Assembly: GCA_902781045.1 (NCBI GenBank)
Contig: CACZHT010000006.1
Location: 51,746 to 115,745 of the forward strand
From: an uncultured Bacteroidales bacterium
GTDB taxonomy: Bacteria; Bacteroidota; Bacteroidia; Bacteroidales; Muribaculaceae
Direction of reading: 5' to 3'
DNA length: 64,000 nt
The position numbers and the translations under genes are program-made. A model generated the notes under the pieces. It did not search any database. It worked only from the letters and a program-made list of their open reading frames with translations, and was not told where the DNA came from. Each line of letters opens with the position of its first letter. Position 1 is the stretch's first letter. Below are positions 48,060 through 57,261 of the stretch, piece after piece.

Positions 48060-50003
48060 ATGAAGAAAATTTTACTAGCATTTGCTGTGTTGGCCGGCAT
48101 GAATGCCGCCGCGCAGACAACCTTTGCTGTGGGTGACTTGAAGTACACAGTCACCGGTGCGAACTCTGTCGAAGTGGCCGGGGCCGCCAACAACGATGTG
48201 ATGAGCATCGACGTACCCGCCACCGTCGAGAACGAGGGCACAACCTACGACGTCACCGCCATCGGCGACGAGGCCTTCCGCTGGTCCAAAATCACGAGTG
48301 CCGTCATTCCCTCGAGTGTCAAGGTGATCAAGCACGGTGCCTTTAACGGTGCCGACCTGGTGAGCATCACACTGAACGAGGGTCTGGAGGTCATCGGCGA
48401 CTACTCGCTGGCCTGCAAGAACCTGACTGCCATCGATGTGCCGTCGACAGTCACGACCATCGAAGCCAATGTCTTCTTCGGTGCTACAAGTCTGGCTCAA
48501 GTCACGCTGCACGAGGGTCTGAAGACCATCGGCAAGAGCTCGTTCTACAGGGTTCCTGTCACCACGCTCGACATTCCCGCCAGCGTCGACTCAATCTATG
48601 GCACAGCCTTCCTCTACTGCAACAAGCTGGAGACCGTCACACTGCATGAGGGTCTGAAGTATCTGGGCGACGGCGCCTTCAATGGCTGCACCATGCTCAA
48701 GGGCATGACCCTGCCATCGACACTGACCCACATCGGCACAGAGTGCTTCCTGGGCAACACCCAGATGGAGAGCATCCACATCGGTGCTGGTGTCGAGGAA
48801 CTGGGCGAGAGCTTCATGGCCAAGACCGCTATCACAGCCATCGACCTGGACGCAGCCAACCCCTACTTCAAGCTCGTCGACGGTGCGCTCTATGACAAGG
48901 ACGGCATCATGATTTATGCCGTACCCATGAAGGGGCTGACTCAGTGCACCATCCCCGAGGGCACGCTGGGCATCTATGGCGGTGCGTTCTGGGGGTCGGA
49001 GGTGGCCACTGTCACGCTGCCCGAGAGCATGCGTGCCGTGGGCGACTATGCCTTCTGTCAGTCGGCATTGGCCAACATCAACCTGCCCAACGAGATTGTC
49101 TACTTCGGCGAGCAGGCTTTTGCGGCCACTCAGCTGACCGAGGTTGTCCTGCCCGAGAATGCTCCCTACATCCAGGACGGACAGTTCGCCGGTTGCACCC
49201 TGCTCAAGAAGGTCACCCTGCCGTCGAGCATCCTGCAGGTCTACAACCACGCGTTCATGAATTGCAGCGGCATCACCTTCTATGCACTGGGTTCAAAGGC
49301 TCCCGAAATCATGGACTACTATGAGGACTACGACGACCCGTTCTACAACGTGTCGGGAACCTTGTATGTACCCAAAGGTGCCAAGGCGTCCTACCAGGAG
49401 GCTGGCTACCACTACTACTTCACCATCGTCGAGGGGGATGCCGGAACCGTCCTGCCCGTGACCACCCTCCCCGCCGACGGCGACACCATCATCACCGCCA
49501 ACGGCTATGTGCCGATGAACGTCACGCTGACCTTTGACGAGCCGGTCGAGCTGCTGCAGGAGAACCCGCTGGTCCACATCCGCACCAACTATCTGTACAA
49601 TGCCGGCGATATCCAGCCCGATGACAAGTGGGTGGCAACGCTGAGCGACGACCACAAGACGCTGACCCTGTTCGGTGCCGACCTGGACGGCTACACCTGC
49701 CAGTTCAAGGCCCAGGAGGAGACCGACTACTACTTCTCGCTGCCCGCTGGCATAGTCAAGAATGCCGCTGGCGACGAGAGTGAGCACATCTTCATCCGCT
49801 TCAACTATGAGCAGGGCCAGGCACCGGCAGTGCCGGGCGACGTGACCGGTAACGGTCTGGTCGACATCGCTGATGTCAACGCTGTGGTCAACATGATGCT
49901 GGGCATCATCGAGGGCACTGCTGCTGGCGACGTCACGGGCAATGGCAACATCGACATCGCCGACGTCAACGCTGTGATCAACATCATGCTGGGCAGACAG
50001 TAA
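48060..50003 (+). CDS. BspA-type leucine-rich-repeat surface protein with Ig-like and dockerin-like domains
   Basis: 647 residues: signal peptide (MKKILLAFAVLAGMNAAAQ); LRR_5/BspA repeats from ~60 to ~440 (YDVTAIGDEAFRWSKITSAV, LEVIGDYSLACKNLTAIDV, GDGAFNGCTMLKGMTLPSTL); an Ig-like domain ~465-590 (DDKWVATLSDDHKTLTLFGA, then DYYFSLPAGIVKNAAG) that also occurs twice in the next protein; and the doubled dockerin-like tail (DVTGNGLVDIADVN, DVTGNGNIDIADVN). BspA-like proteins bind host or community surfaces; here the ligand is unknown. Confidence 0.9.
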   Translation: MKKILLAFAVLAGMNAAAQTTFAVGDLKYTVTGANSVEVAGAANNDVMSIDVPATVENEGTTYDVTAIGDEAFRWSKITSAVIPSSVKVIKHGAFNGADLVSITLNEGLEVIGDYSLACKNLTAIDVPSTVTTIEANVFFGATSLAQVTLHEGLKTIGKSSFYRVPVTTLDIPASVDSIYGTAFLYCNKLETVTLHEGLKYLGDGAFNGCTMLKGMTLPSTLTHIGTECFLGNTQMESIHIGAGVEELGESFMAKTAITAIDLDAANPYFKLVDGALYDKDGIMIYAVPMKGLTQCTIPEGTLGIYGGAFWGSEVATVTLPESMRAVGDYAFCQSALANINLPNEIVYFGEQAFAATQLTEVVLPENAPYIQDGQFAGCTLLKKVTLPSSILQVYNHAFMNCSGITFYALGSKAPEIMDYYEDYDDPFYNVSGTLYVPKGAKASYQEAGYHYYFTIVEGDAGTVLPVTTLPADGDTIITANGYVPMNVTLTFDEPVELLQENPLVHIRTNYLYNAGDIQPDDKWVATLSDDHKTLTLFGADLDGYTCQFKAQEETDYYFSLPAGIVKNAAGDESEHIFIRFNYEQGQAPAVPGDVTGNGLVDIADVNAVVNMMLGIIEGTAAGDVTGNGNIDIADVNAVINIMLGRQ

Positions 50004-50015
50004 CAGCACAACACA

Positions 50016-50058
50016 CTGGCGATGCCCCATCGCTATCAGTGCTCAGGGGCATCGCCAG
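50016..50058 (+). terminator. 13-bp perfect hairpin between the two secreted-protein genes
   Basis: CTGGCGATGCCCC (50016-50028) pairs perfectly with 50046-50058. No T-run follows, so it may attenuate read-through into the next gene rather than fully stop it. Confidence 0.5.
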
Positions 50059-50131
50059 TAACTCTGTCAACGCAATGGCGAGACGCACTCTCGCACACCT
50101 ATCATTAATAACCTATCAAAAACAAAGAACA

Positions 50132-51070
50132 ATGAAGAAACTCTTACTCTCGATGGTTGCCCTGGCAACCATGGGTCTGGCCGCCATGGCACAGACCTAC
50201 AGTGTGGAACCCGCAGCCAACACTGTGCTGCCCAAGGTCTACAGCAACTGGGCATCAATGTCGTTCACCTTCAACTTCGACCAGGCCGTGACTGTGGGCG
50301 ACGTGACAAGCGTCAAGCTCATGAAGGGCGACCCTACCACCGGCACCGAAGTGACTCCCGATGACGAGTGGTACTCCACCACAAGCAACGGTGGCAAGAC
50401 CGTGACCCTGTGGGGAGCCGACTATGACGGCTACACCTGCACGTTTGAGTGCGATGACGCCAACTACTACCTGGTCGTTCCCGCCGGAGTGCTCACCGAG
50501 GACGAGATTGTCGTCGAGTACTACGGCCAGAACGCTCCCGTCCCCGCCGAGCCGCTGGTTGTCGTCGGTGGTGACCCCGAGCCCAACACCGTGCTGCCCA
50601 AGCAGTATAGCACGATGGTCAACATGGCGTTCACCCTCACCTTCAACCAGGCCCTGACCAGCGTCACTCCCGACAATGTCGAGTTGCGCGAGAGCGACCC
50701 CGCCACCGGATTTGTCATCGACCCGATGGATGCCTGGAACGCCACACTGAGCGGCGACAAGATGAGCGTCACGCTGTGGGGGTCGGACTATGACGGCTTC
50801 ACCGACTACTTCTTTGCCCGCGACATCACCTATTACCTGGTGATTCCTGCAGGTGCCATCCAAGCCGGCGATGTCACCAACGAGGAGGACATCGTCATCG
50901 AGTACTATGGCGAGAATGTTCCCAGCACCGCCATTGACGGTGTCCAGGCCGCTGGCAGCACCGAGGTGGCCCGCTACAACATCAACGGCCAGCGCATCGA
51001 TGCCAGCCACAAGGGCGTTGTCATCGTCAAGATGAGCGACGGCACGACCCGCAAGATGATGGTACGCTGA
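50132..51070 (+). CDS. secreted protein with two Ig-like modules and a T9SS-like C-terminal tail
   Basis: 312 residues from ATG 50132 (MKKLLLSMVALATMGLAAMAQ, a signal peptide); the frame extends to 50039, but that part overlaps the hairpin. The protein has two copies of one module, each opening with NTVLPKxYS and containing TLWGxDYDG and YYLVxPAG. The same module is in the LRR protein before it. The end, ARYNINGQRIDASHKGVVIV then TRKMMVR, resembles the C-terminal sorting tails of type IX secretion cargo. Probably exported to the surface; no enzyme motif. Confidence 0.8.
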   Translation: MKKLLLSMVALATMGLAAMAQTYSVEPAANTVLPKVYSNWASMSFTFNFDQAVTVGDVTSVKLMKGDPTTGTEVTPDDEWYSTTSNGGKTVTLWGADYDGYTCTFECDDANYYLVVPAGVLTEDEIVVEYYGQNAPVPAEPLVVVGGDPEPNTVLPKQYSTMVNMAFTLTFNQALTSVTPDNVELRESDPATGFVIDPMDAWNATLSGDKMSVTLWGSDYDGFTDYFFARDITYYLVIPAGAIQAGDVTNEEDIVIEYYGENVPSTAIDGVQAAGSTEVARYNINGQRIDASHKGVVIVKMSDGTTRKMMVR

Positions 51071-51092
51071 TCATCACCACACAATAAGAGGA

Positions 51093-51127
51093 ATCGCTAC
51101 ACAGTTCAGGCTGTGTAGCGATTTTTC
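51093..51127 (+). terminator. strong intrinsic terminator
   Basis: A perfect 12-bp stem (51093-51104 with 51111-51122, loop TTCAGG) is followed by TTTTTCTTG. It ends the 48-51-kb pair just before the convergent MBL gene. Confidence 0.9.
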
Positions 51128-51139
51128 TTGTTCCGTCAT

Positions 51140-52111
51140 TCAGAGGACAAAGAACGGCGAGGCATCGTAGCGGGGCAAGGCATAGAGCTGGATGTCGCGG
51201 GAGCGCTGATCGGGCGCGTTGCTGCCATCGCCCACGCTGAGTCCACGCCGCTCTAGCGCACTGCGCATGGTGCTGAGTGCCAGTTCGGGGGTGTTGTTGT
51301 CGTTGCTCAGGTGACACAGAAACAGCCACTTGAGTCCCGTGTGATAGTGGTCGGCCACAAACTGTGCCGCCACAGCGTTGTCCAGATGACCCTTGGGACC
51401 ACGCACACGGGCCTTGAGGAACTCGGGATAGCGACCGGTGTCGAGCATAGCGCGGTCATAGTTTGTCTCGATCATCAGGTAGTGTGCCTGCTGCATGTAG
51501 TACTCGGCACGTGGGGTGATGACCCCCATGTCGGTGGCCACGACAAACGTCTGACCGCCCATGCTGATGCTGAACCCCATGTTGTCGGTGCCGTCGTGCG
51601 AGGTCTCGAACGCGGTGAACTCCATGCCGCACAGCTTGAAGGGTGTCTCCAGCCAGATGGGCACCTGGAACTCACGGACACGCCGCGAGATGTTGTGGCG
51701 GCGCAGCATGCCGTTCATCAGTCGCAGGGTGCAGTAGATGCGCGCCTGGCGATTGTAGTCGCGCACAATCTTGTAGACATATCGCACATGGTCCTGGTGG
51801 TCATGGGTCAGGACCACCCCCTTGACTGCGTTGCGGCCGATGCCGTTGCGACGCAACTCGTCGAACACCAGCTGCGGGTCAACACCGGCATCGATGAGCA
51901 CACCGCTGTCGGGTGTGCCGATGTAGGAGCAGTTGCCACTGCTGCCGCTGCCCAGGCTGATGAACACCAGCCCTGTGCCCAGCTCGTTGTCGACCTTGAG
52001 GGCCTCGTCGGGCTGGGGAGCCTGCGGCTGGTCGGCCGGTTCGTCCCAGTCAAAGTTGATGGTCGGTGTGCCTTCATTGAATCGGTGGTATCGTGTGGTA
52101 TTCTTTTTCAT
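51140..52111 (-). CDS. MBL-fold metallo-hydrolase (YycJ/WalJ-like)
   Basis: 323 residues from ATG 52111 (MKKNTTRYHRF); the open frame extends upstream into the methylase gene, which ends at 52113. After ~45 variable residues comes the metallo-beta-lactamase fold: FISLGSGSSGNCSYIG, LIDAGVD, the zinc motif LTHDHQDHVRY, FSISMGGQTFVVATDMG and FLCHLSNDNNTPE. It matches the YycJ/WalJ exonuclease-like subgroup, thought to act in DNA repair. Its start is one base from the methylase stop, so the two are co-translated. Confidence 0.88.
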   Translation of the reverse strand: MKKNTTRYHRFNEGTPTINFDWDEPADQPQAPQPDEALKVDNELGTGLVFISLGSGSSGNCSYIGTPDSGVLIDAGVDPQLVFDELRRNGIGRNAVKGVVLTHDHQDHVRYVYKIVRDYNRQARIYCTLRLMNGMLRRHNISRRVREFQVPIWLETPFKLCGMEFTAFETSHDGTDNMGFSISMGGQTFVVATDMGVITPRAEYYMQQAHYLMIETNYDRAMLDTGRYPEFLKARVRGPKGHLDNAVAAQFVADHYHTGLKWLFLCHLSNDNNTPELALSTMRSALERRGLSVGDGSNAPDQRSRDIQLYALPRYDASPFFVL

Positions 52112-52112
52112 T

Positions 52113-52817
52113 TCATTTATATAGCAGGAAAATGGTAGGTATCTTGCCGAAGTCGGCCTTTGTCGAGGCCCACTGGCCGATGGTGCGTGTGACGATGCGC
52201 TCGCCGGAGCCGGTGATGTCGCTGGCCACACACAGCCGCAATGTGCCGGGCAGATGGCGAGTGAGGTCGGCCAACAGCGAATTGTTGCGGTAGGGGGTCT
52301 CGATGAAAATCTGCGTCTGGTCGTCGCGCACGATGCGCTGCTCCATCTCCTTGAGCTTGCGCACACGGGCCTGCGCATCGATGGGCAGATAGCCCACAAA
52401 GGCGAACGACTGCCCATTGAACCCCGAAGCCATCAGCCCCATGACGATGCTGGACGGACCCACGAGAGGAACCACCGGCAGACCGCGCCGCTGCGCGATG
52501 GCCACCACGTCGGCTCCCGGATCGGCAATGGCAGGGCAGCCCGCCTCGCTGATGACACCCACAGGCTCGCCCGCCTCAAGTGGAGCCAGAAACGACGCGA
52601 CATCCTTCGGGTCGGTGTGACGATTCAGCTCACTGAACGTGAGCGCATCGATGTCGATGTCACGGTCGCACTTGCGGATGAATCGCCGTGCCGACCGGAT
52701 GTTCTCGACAATGAAATGCCGGATGCCCCTGACCACCTCAAGGTTGGCGGCGGGCAGCACCTGACTGAGCGGAACATCGCTCAGCGGCACGGGTATGAGA
52801 TAGAGCGCAGGTTGCAT
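52113..52817 (-). CDS. RsmI-like SAM-dependent methyltransferase
   Basis: 234 residues of the tetrapyrrole-methylase fold: LYLIPVPLSD at the start (RsmI has LYVVPTPIGN), VGVISEAGCPAIADPGADVV, the conserved LVGPSSIVMGLMASGF, and QIFIETPYRNNSLL. RsmI methylates C1402 of 16S rRNA, but this protein is the shorter, diverged Bacteroidetes paralogue without the RsmI C-terminal domain, so its target may differ. First gene of a two-gene operon with the MBL hydrolase. Confidence 0.85.
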   Translation of the reverse strand: MQPALYLIPVPLSDVPLSQVLPAANLEVVRGIRHFIVENIRSARRFIRKCDRDIDIDALTFSELNRHTDPKDVASFLAPLEAGEPVGVISEAGCPAIADPGADVVAIAQRRGLPVVPLVGPSSIVMGLMASGFNGQSFAFVGYLPIDAQARVRKLKEMEQRIVRDDQTQIFIETPYRNNSLLADLTRHLPGTLRLCVASDITGSGERIVTRTIGQWASTKADFGKIPTIFLLYK

Positions 52818-53174
52818 CGCACAATGATTTAATTTAACTTCCTAAAGGAGCTTCTTGACAGCAGTTAAGTGAGTTCTTGTCAAAAACTTGAGTATTTAAG
52901 TGGCAGTCCAGAGGGTAGAGGAGTCTGGGGAGACTGTTATGGGAAAAAACGCAACCCCCAACTCGCCTCCCTGAGGCACTAGAACCTGCAAAGTTACAAC
53001 AAATTTTTCAGTTATCGGGTCTCTGTTTTTCAGTTTTTAGTGGCTACTGAAAATCTGTTCCTCCTATGCCATTGTGGCTCATGAGATTATAATCCCAAAA
53101 ATAAAAAAACAGCCCCAATGCCTTGTTCCTGTCATCATTTTTGCCGAAATTTGCAGCTCTATTTCAAGTAAGCC
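52818..53174. other. intergenic region between divergent genes
   Basis: 357 bp without a gene. It contains a minus-strand -7 element TAACTTTG (52996-52989), which would give the methylase mRNA a leader of about 165 nt, and repeat-like GGAGTCTGGGGAGAC/AGAGGAGT sequence at 52905-52940. Just before the plus-strand gene, TTTTTGCCGAAATTTGC (53138-53154) is a weak promoter candidate. Confidence 0.5.
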
Positions 53175-55031
53175 ATGCAACAGACCATCGTTTATGTCAT
53201 TCTGGCTGTAGCCATAGGCTATGCCCTTGTGCGCATCGTCAGGACGCTGCAAGGACGCGGCGACTGCGGCTGCGGTCGCGGCCATGACTGCCCCCACAAC
53301 AGGGGGGAGCGCACCGACAGTGGCTGCAAGGGGTGCACCCACAGTCACAACCAAAGCCTATCTGTGGCCACGATGCTCACGCTGTCGGCACTGACCGCCA
53401 CGGCCAACGTCGGGTCGATGCCGAGAGCCGAGGCTGCCATTGTCGGCATCGATGCCGCTGCTGCTGCTCAGCTGATCACTGACCTCGCAGGACAGCCCGA
53501 CACCGAATTGCACCACCTGATCATGGCCAAAGACGGCATAGTGATTGCCGAATTTCACAGCACGCCCTTTCGCGCCACTGACGGGCACAACCAGTTCTCG
53601 GCCAGCAAGATGCTCACGGCTCTGGCCGTAGGCCTTGCAGTGGATGATGGCTTGCTTGCCCTGGACGACAAGGTGGTGGACCTCCTACAAGACAAGCTGC
53701 CCGCAACAGTCACCCCCGCACTGCAAGCCATCACCATCAAGCATCTGCTGACCATGACCAGTGGCAAGAGAGTGGCGACAGACATACGCAGCTTCTCCAA
53801 CAACTGGGCCAAACGATGGCTGGCACTGCCAGGGATTGAGCCTGGCCAGAAATTTGCCTACGACACCATGACACCGTTCATGCTATCGGCCATCGTGCAG
53901 CGCGCCACCGGACGCACCATGCTCAGCTATCTGTATGACCGCATCTTGCAGCCCATGGGCATCACCGACGTTGAGTGGGAGCTGAGCCCTGACAGCATCA
54001 ACACAGGGGGTTGGGGCGTGCGGTGCAGCACCGAGTCGATGGCCATGCTGGGACAACTGCTACTGCGACGGGGGGTCTGGCATAGACAACAACTGATCAG
54101 CGCCGACTGGATTGACCGCATGACCAGCGACCAGCTGACACCGATGGGTGTCGACCCGGGCCACGGCGACAACTACAAGTGGGGCTACGGATACCTGATG
54201 TGGCGATGCCCCTGGAGCACAGGCTATCGCGCCGAGGGCAACCTGGGACAGTTTGTGATTGTCGACACGGCACTCAAGCTGGTGCTGGCATTCAATGCTG
54301 CGGCCCCAGACCAGTCGCGCCTGCTGCCGGTGATACGCCAATCGCTGCAGCGCCTGGCGACACAGACCGTCAATCTCGCCTCGCAAGAACAGCTCGATAG
54401 CCTCTGCCAGCAGATGTCGCTGCCACTGGTGTCTGGCCAGCAGTGGAGTGGCTCGCACGACTATCTGAGGCTGGAACTGAAAGACAATTATTTCGACATC
54501 AAGAGCATCGCCCTGAGCAGGCAGAACGGGCATGCGCTGGCCACACTCAGGCACCCGGACAACACCACCGACACGCTGCCCCTGGGCTACAACCAGTGGC
54601 TCTACGCTCCGCTCCAAGGCAAGCCATACTACTATATCGACGCACGCAATCGCTACAGCGGCATGACACAGGGGTTCGCCGCAGCAGGCAACTATGCGTG
54701 GGCATCTTCCAGCAGGTTGTTGGCACAGATTTACTACGTCGACTGGTATAGCGGCATCTTGCTAGACATCGACCTGGAGCAACAGCAACTGACCGCAACA
54801 GCCAACCAGTCGCCACAGTGGCACGAACCCATTGACTTCGGCATCTCCTACATCTCCACAGCTACCTACGATGTCAACCAGGACGGCAATGTCGACATCG
54901 CCGACCTGAATGAGGTCATCAACACGATGCTGGGCAAGACTCATCACCACTGTGACGTGAACGATGACGGCACTGTCGACATCGTTGACATCAATCAGAT
55001 AATCAATGCCTTGCTGGGATGGACGGATTAG
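53175..55031 (+). CDS. class C beta-lactamase-like serine hydrolase fused to a FeoB-associated-like anchor and dockerin-like tail
   Basis: 618 residues. Residues 1-58 look like a small FeoB-associated Cys-rich membrane protein: one helix (IVYVILAVAIGYALVRIV), then GDCGCGRGHDCP and GCKGC. A second hydrophobic stretch (67-87) follows. The hydrolase domain (~100-410) has the nucleophile motif SASK, FAYDTMTPFMLSAIV in the YxN position, and YRAEGNLGQFVIVD in the third-motif position. A lipocalin-like or linker region ends in two dockerin-like repeats (DVNQDGNVDIADLN, DVNDDGTVDIVDIN), more diverged than elsewhere. Such hydrolases may be DD-peptidases or esterases. ATG 53373 is an alternative start that would drop the anchor. 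Confidence 0.82.
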   Translation: MQQTIVYVILAVAIGYALVRIVRTLQGRGDCGCGRGHDCPHNRGERTDSGCKGCTHSHNQSLSVATMLTLSALTATANVGSMPRAEAAIVGIDAAAAAQLITDLAGQPDTELHHLIMAKDGIVIAEFHSTPFRATDGHNQFSASKMLTALAVGLAVDDGLLALDDKVVDLLQDKLPATVTPALQAITIKHLLTMTSGKRVATDIRSFSNNWAKRWLALPGIEPGQKFAYDTMTPFMLSAIVQRATGRTMLSYLYDRILQPMGITDVEWELSPDSINTGGWGVRCSTESMAMLGQLLLRRGVWHRQQLISADWIDRMTSDQLTPMGVDPGHGDNYKWGYGYLMWRCPWSTGYRAEGNLGQFVIVDTALKLVLAFNAAAPDQSRLLPVIRQSLQRLATQTVNLASQEQLDSLCQQMSLPLVSGQQWSGSHDYLRLELKDNYFDIKSIALSRQNGHALATLRHPDNTTDTLPLGYNQWLYAPLQGKPYYYIDARNRYSGMTQGFAAAGNYAWASSSRLLAQIYYVDWYSGILLDIDLEQQQLTATANQSPQWHEPIDFGISYISTATYDVNQDGNVDIADLNEVINTMLGKTHHHCDVNDDGTVDIVDINQIINALLGWTD

Positions 55032-55036
55032 GCGTT

Positions 55037-55071
55037 GGACGTTAGACGGTGGACGTTAGACGGTGGACGGT
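55037..55071. repeat. 14-bp tandem repeat
   Basis: GGACGTTAGACGGT occurs twice in perfect tandem, followed by a partial third copy. Downstream to 55190 the gap is AT-rich with CAATTTTCA/CAATTCTCA repeats. Confidence 0.75.
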
Positions 55072-55190
55072 GGATTGAGCGATTGAATGATTGAGTAATC
55101 CATTGCCCGAAACCCGCAACTCAAAACCCGCGACACATAAATAAAAAATCAATTTTCAGTTCTCAATTTTCAATTCTCAATTAAAAGTAT

Positions 55191-55198
55191 TACCTTTG
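55191..55198 (+). promoter_or_regulatory. -7 element of the phoH operon
   Basis: TACCTTTG matches TAnnTTTG, 28 bp before ATG 55227. The -33 region is weak. Confidence 0.5.
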
Positions 55199-55226
55199 CC
55201 CAATTAAATGCACGAGCCATCACAAC

Positions 55227-56186
55227 ATGATAGAACGACACATCATCATTGACGACGTAGACCCCGTGGTTTTCTATGGGGTGAATAACTGCAACATCTC
55301 ACTGATACGCAACCTGTTCCCCAAGCTGCGCATGGCCGCTCGAGGCAGCGTCATCACCGTGCTGGGCGATGACGAGGAGACCGCACTGTTCGAGCGCAAG
55401 ATTCATGAGCTGGCCGACTACTGCACACGCTACAACACGCTGACCGAGGAGGTAATCATAGACACCATCAAGGGCGCCCCACCACAGGAGCTGAAGATGG
55501 ACGACGTCATCATCTATGGCGTGAACGGCAAGCCCATACAGGGGCGCACGCCCAACCAGCAGCTGCTGGTCAAGACCTTCGGCGAGAACGACCTGACATT
55601 TGCCCTGGGGCCTGCTGGCACTGGCAAGACCTACCTGGCCGTGGCACTGGCTGTGCGCGCCCTGAAGAACAAGGAGGTGCGAAAAATCATACTGTCGCGA
55701 CCGGCGGTCGAGGCAGGCGAGAAACTGGGCTTCCTGCCTGGCGACATGAAGGACAAGATCGACCCCTATCTGCAACCGCTCTACGACGCGCTCGAGGACA
55801 TGATACCCAATGCCAAGCTCAAAGAGTACATGGAGACCGACGTGATTCAGATTGCCCCGCTGGCATTCATGCGCGGCCGCACACTCAACGACGCCATCAT
55901 CGTGCTGGACGAGGCACAGAACACCACCACGCACCAAATCAAGATGTTCCTCACCCGACTGGGCATGGGGTCTAAGATGATTGTCACCGGCGACGTGACG
56001 CAGATTGACCTGCCGCGCACCACGCAGTCGGGGCTGATTCACGCCCTGCGTGTGCTCAGGGAGGTCAAGGGCATCGGGCGAGTGGAATTTGGCAAAAAAG
56101 ACATCGTGCGCCACCAGCTGGTGCAGCGCATCGTCGAGGCCTACGAGCACTTCCAGGCCGAGAAAGAACAAAACCAGACCGAATAG
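55227..56186 (+). CDS. PhoH family ATPase
   Basis: 319 residues, the normal PhoH-like size. An N-terminal KH-like region (about 1-100), then LVKTFGENDLTFALGPAGTG with Walker A GPAGTGKT near 128-136, KIILSRPAVEAGEKLGFLPG, Walker B IIVLDEAQNTT, and MGSKMIVTGDVTQIDLP. PhoH-like proteins are RNA-linked ATPases of uncertain role, often near ybeY. It leads an operon with an acyltransferase, pepT and pepP; three bases separate it from the next gene. Confidence 0.93.
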   Translation: MIERHIIIDDVDPVVFYGVNNCNISLIRNLFPKLRMAARGSVITVLGDDEETALFERKIHELADYCTRYNTLTEEVIIDTIKGAPPQELKMDDVIIYGVNGKPIQGRTPNQQLLVKTFGENDLTFALGPAGTGKTYLAVALAVRALKNKEVRKIILSRPAVEAGEKLGFLPGDMKDKIDPYLQPLYDALEDMIPNAKLKEYMETDVIQIAPLAFMRGRTLNDAIIVLDEAQNTTTHQIKMFLTRLGMGSKMIVTGDVTQIDLPRTTQSGLIHALRVLREVKGIGRVEFGKKDIVRHQLVQRIVEAYEHFQAEKEQNQTE

Positions 56187-56189
56187 TAT

Positions 56190-57254
56190 ATGGCATCGGA
56201 GTGCAAGACAGGCAATGGTCGGCTGGCCTACGTGGACGCACTGAGGGGCTTCACGATGTTTCTCGTGGTGTTCAATCATGTGATTTTTCTGTCGTTCGGC
56301 ACCGACGGGCGGGAAGTCACCTCGGCATTCTTCGGCCTGTTCCGCATGCCCATGTTCTTCTTTATCAGTGGATTTGTGGGCTACAAGGCCCTGGAGCACT
56401 GGACGGCAGGCTTCTATGCCCGGAGAGTGCGACAGAAGCTCGTGGTGCAAATCATTCCGGCACTGTTCTTCTTCACGCTCTACACGCTGTGCCATGGGGG
56501 CAATCCGCTCGATGCGCTGCATGTGGGCTTCGGCGGCTACTGGTTCACGTTTGTCCTGCTCGAGATGCTCCTGACCTATTTCACCCTGTCGCTGCTGGCG
56601 CGGCACACCCACAACTGCGTGCTGGATGTGGGGCTGGTGCTGCTGGCGCTGGGACTGGGCTACCTGTCGGTGGGCAACCGCAACGACACTGCCCTGGAGC
56701 ATGTGCTCTCGCTAGAGAGCTTTCTCTTCTTCTTCCAGTTCTTCGCCATGGGGGTGCTGTGCCGCCGCTACTACGGCCAGCTGATGCGACTGCTGAGCAA
56801 TCGCTGGGTGAGTGCCGCAGTGATGCTGGCATTCATCGCACTGTGCATGACCCAGCTCAACGACACCTGCAGGACAGAGGGCAGAGTCGACTTGGTGCTG
56901 CATCTGGCCTGTCGCGTGATGGGCGTGTTGACGTTGTTCAACTTTTTTGCCCAACGTGAGTCATATTTCTCGGCCAATGGCCGCGTGCAGCGCGCACTGA
57001 CCTATGTCGGCCGACGCACGCTCGACATCTATCTGCTGCATTTCTTCTTCTTGCCCGACCTGTCGCACCACGCATCATGGATCTTGCCAGGCGACCAGGT
57101 GCTGGCACAGGTGAGCATCGGCGGAGCCATCGCTGTGGCCATCATCGCACTGTGCCTGCTGTGCAGCCTGGTGCTGCGCACTAGCGATGTGCTGGCCCAC
57201 TACTTGCTGGGCGTGAAGACCAACAAAACCGAAAACCATTCACTTAAAAACTAG
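56190..57254 (+). CDS. acyltransferase 3 family membrane protein
   Basis: 354 residues, about ten membrane helices. The start [20 protein letters not shown] has the diagnostic DALRG and the catalytic-type His; [15 protein letters not shown] and [19 protein letters not shown] follow, and the end has [16 protein letters not shown]. Such proteins O-acylate cell-envelope sugars or lipids from the inner membrane. The substrate is unknown. In an operon with phoH and pepT. Confidence 0.9.
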   Translation: MASECKTGNGRLAYVDALRGFTMFLVVFNHVIFLSFGTDGREVTSAFFGLFRMPMFFFISGFVGYKALEHWTAGFYARRVRQKLVVQIIPALFFFTLYTLCHGGNPLDALHVGFGGYWFTFVLLEMLLTYFTLSLLARHTHNCVLDVGLVLLALGLGYLSVGNRNDTALEHVLSLESFLFFFQFFAMGVLCRRYYGQLMRLLSNRWVSAAVMLAFIALCMTQLNDTCRTEGRVDLVLHLACRVMGVLTLFNFFAQRESYFSANGRVQRALTYVGRRTLDIYLLHFFFLPDLSHHASWILPGDQVLAQVSIGGAIAVAIIALCLLCSLVLRTSDVLAHYLLGVKTNKTENHSLKN

Positions 57255-57261
57255 CTGTAAT

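Noticed and set aside
55299..56702. 467-codon open frame on the minus strand
   Set aside because: It is antisense to phoH and the acyltransferase, with no motif or start signal.
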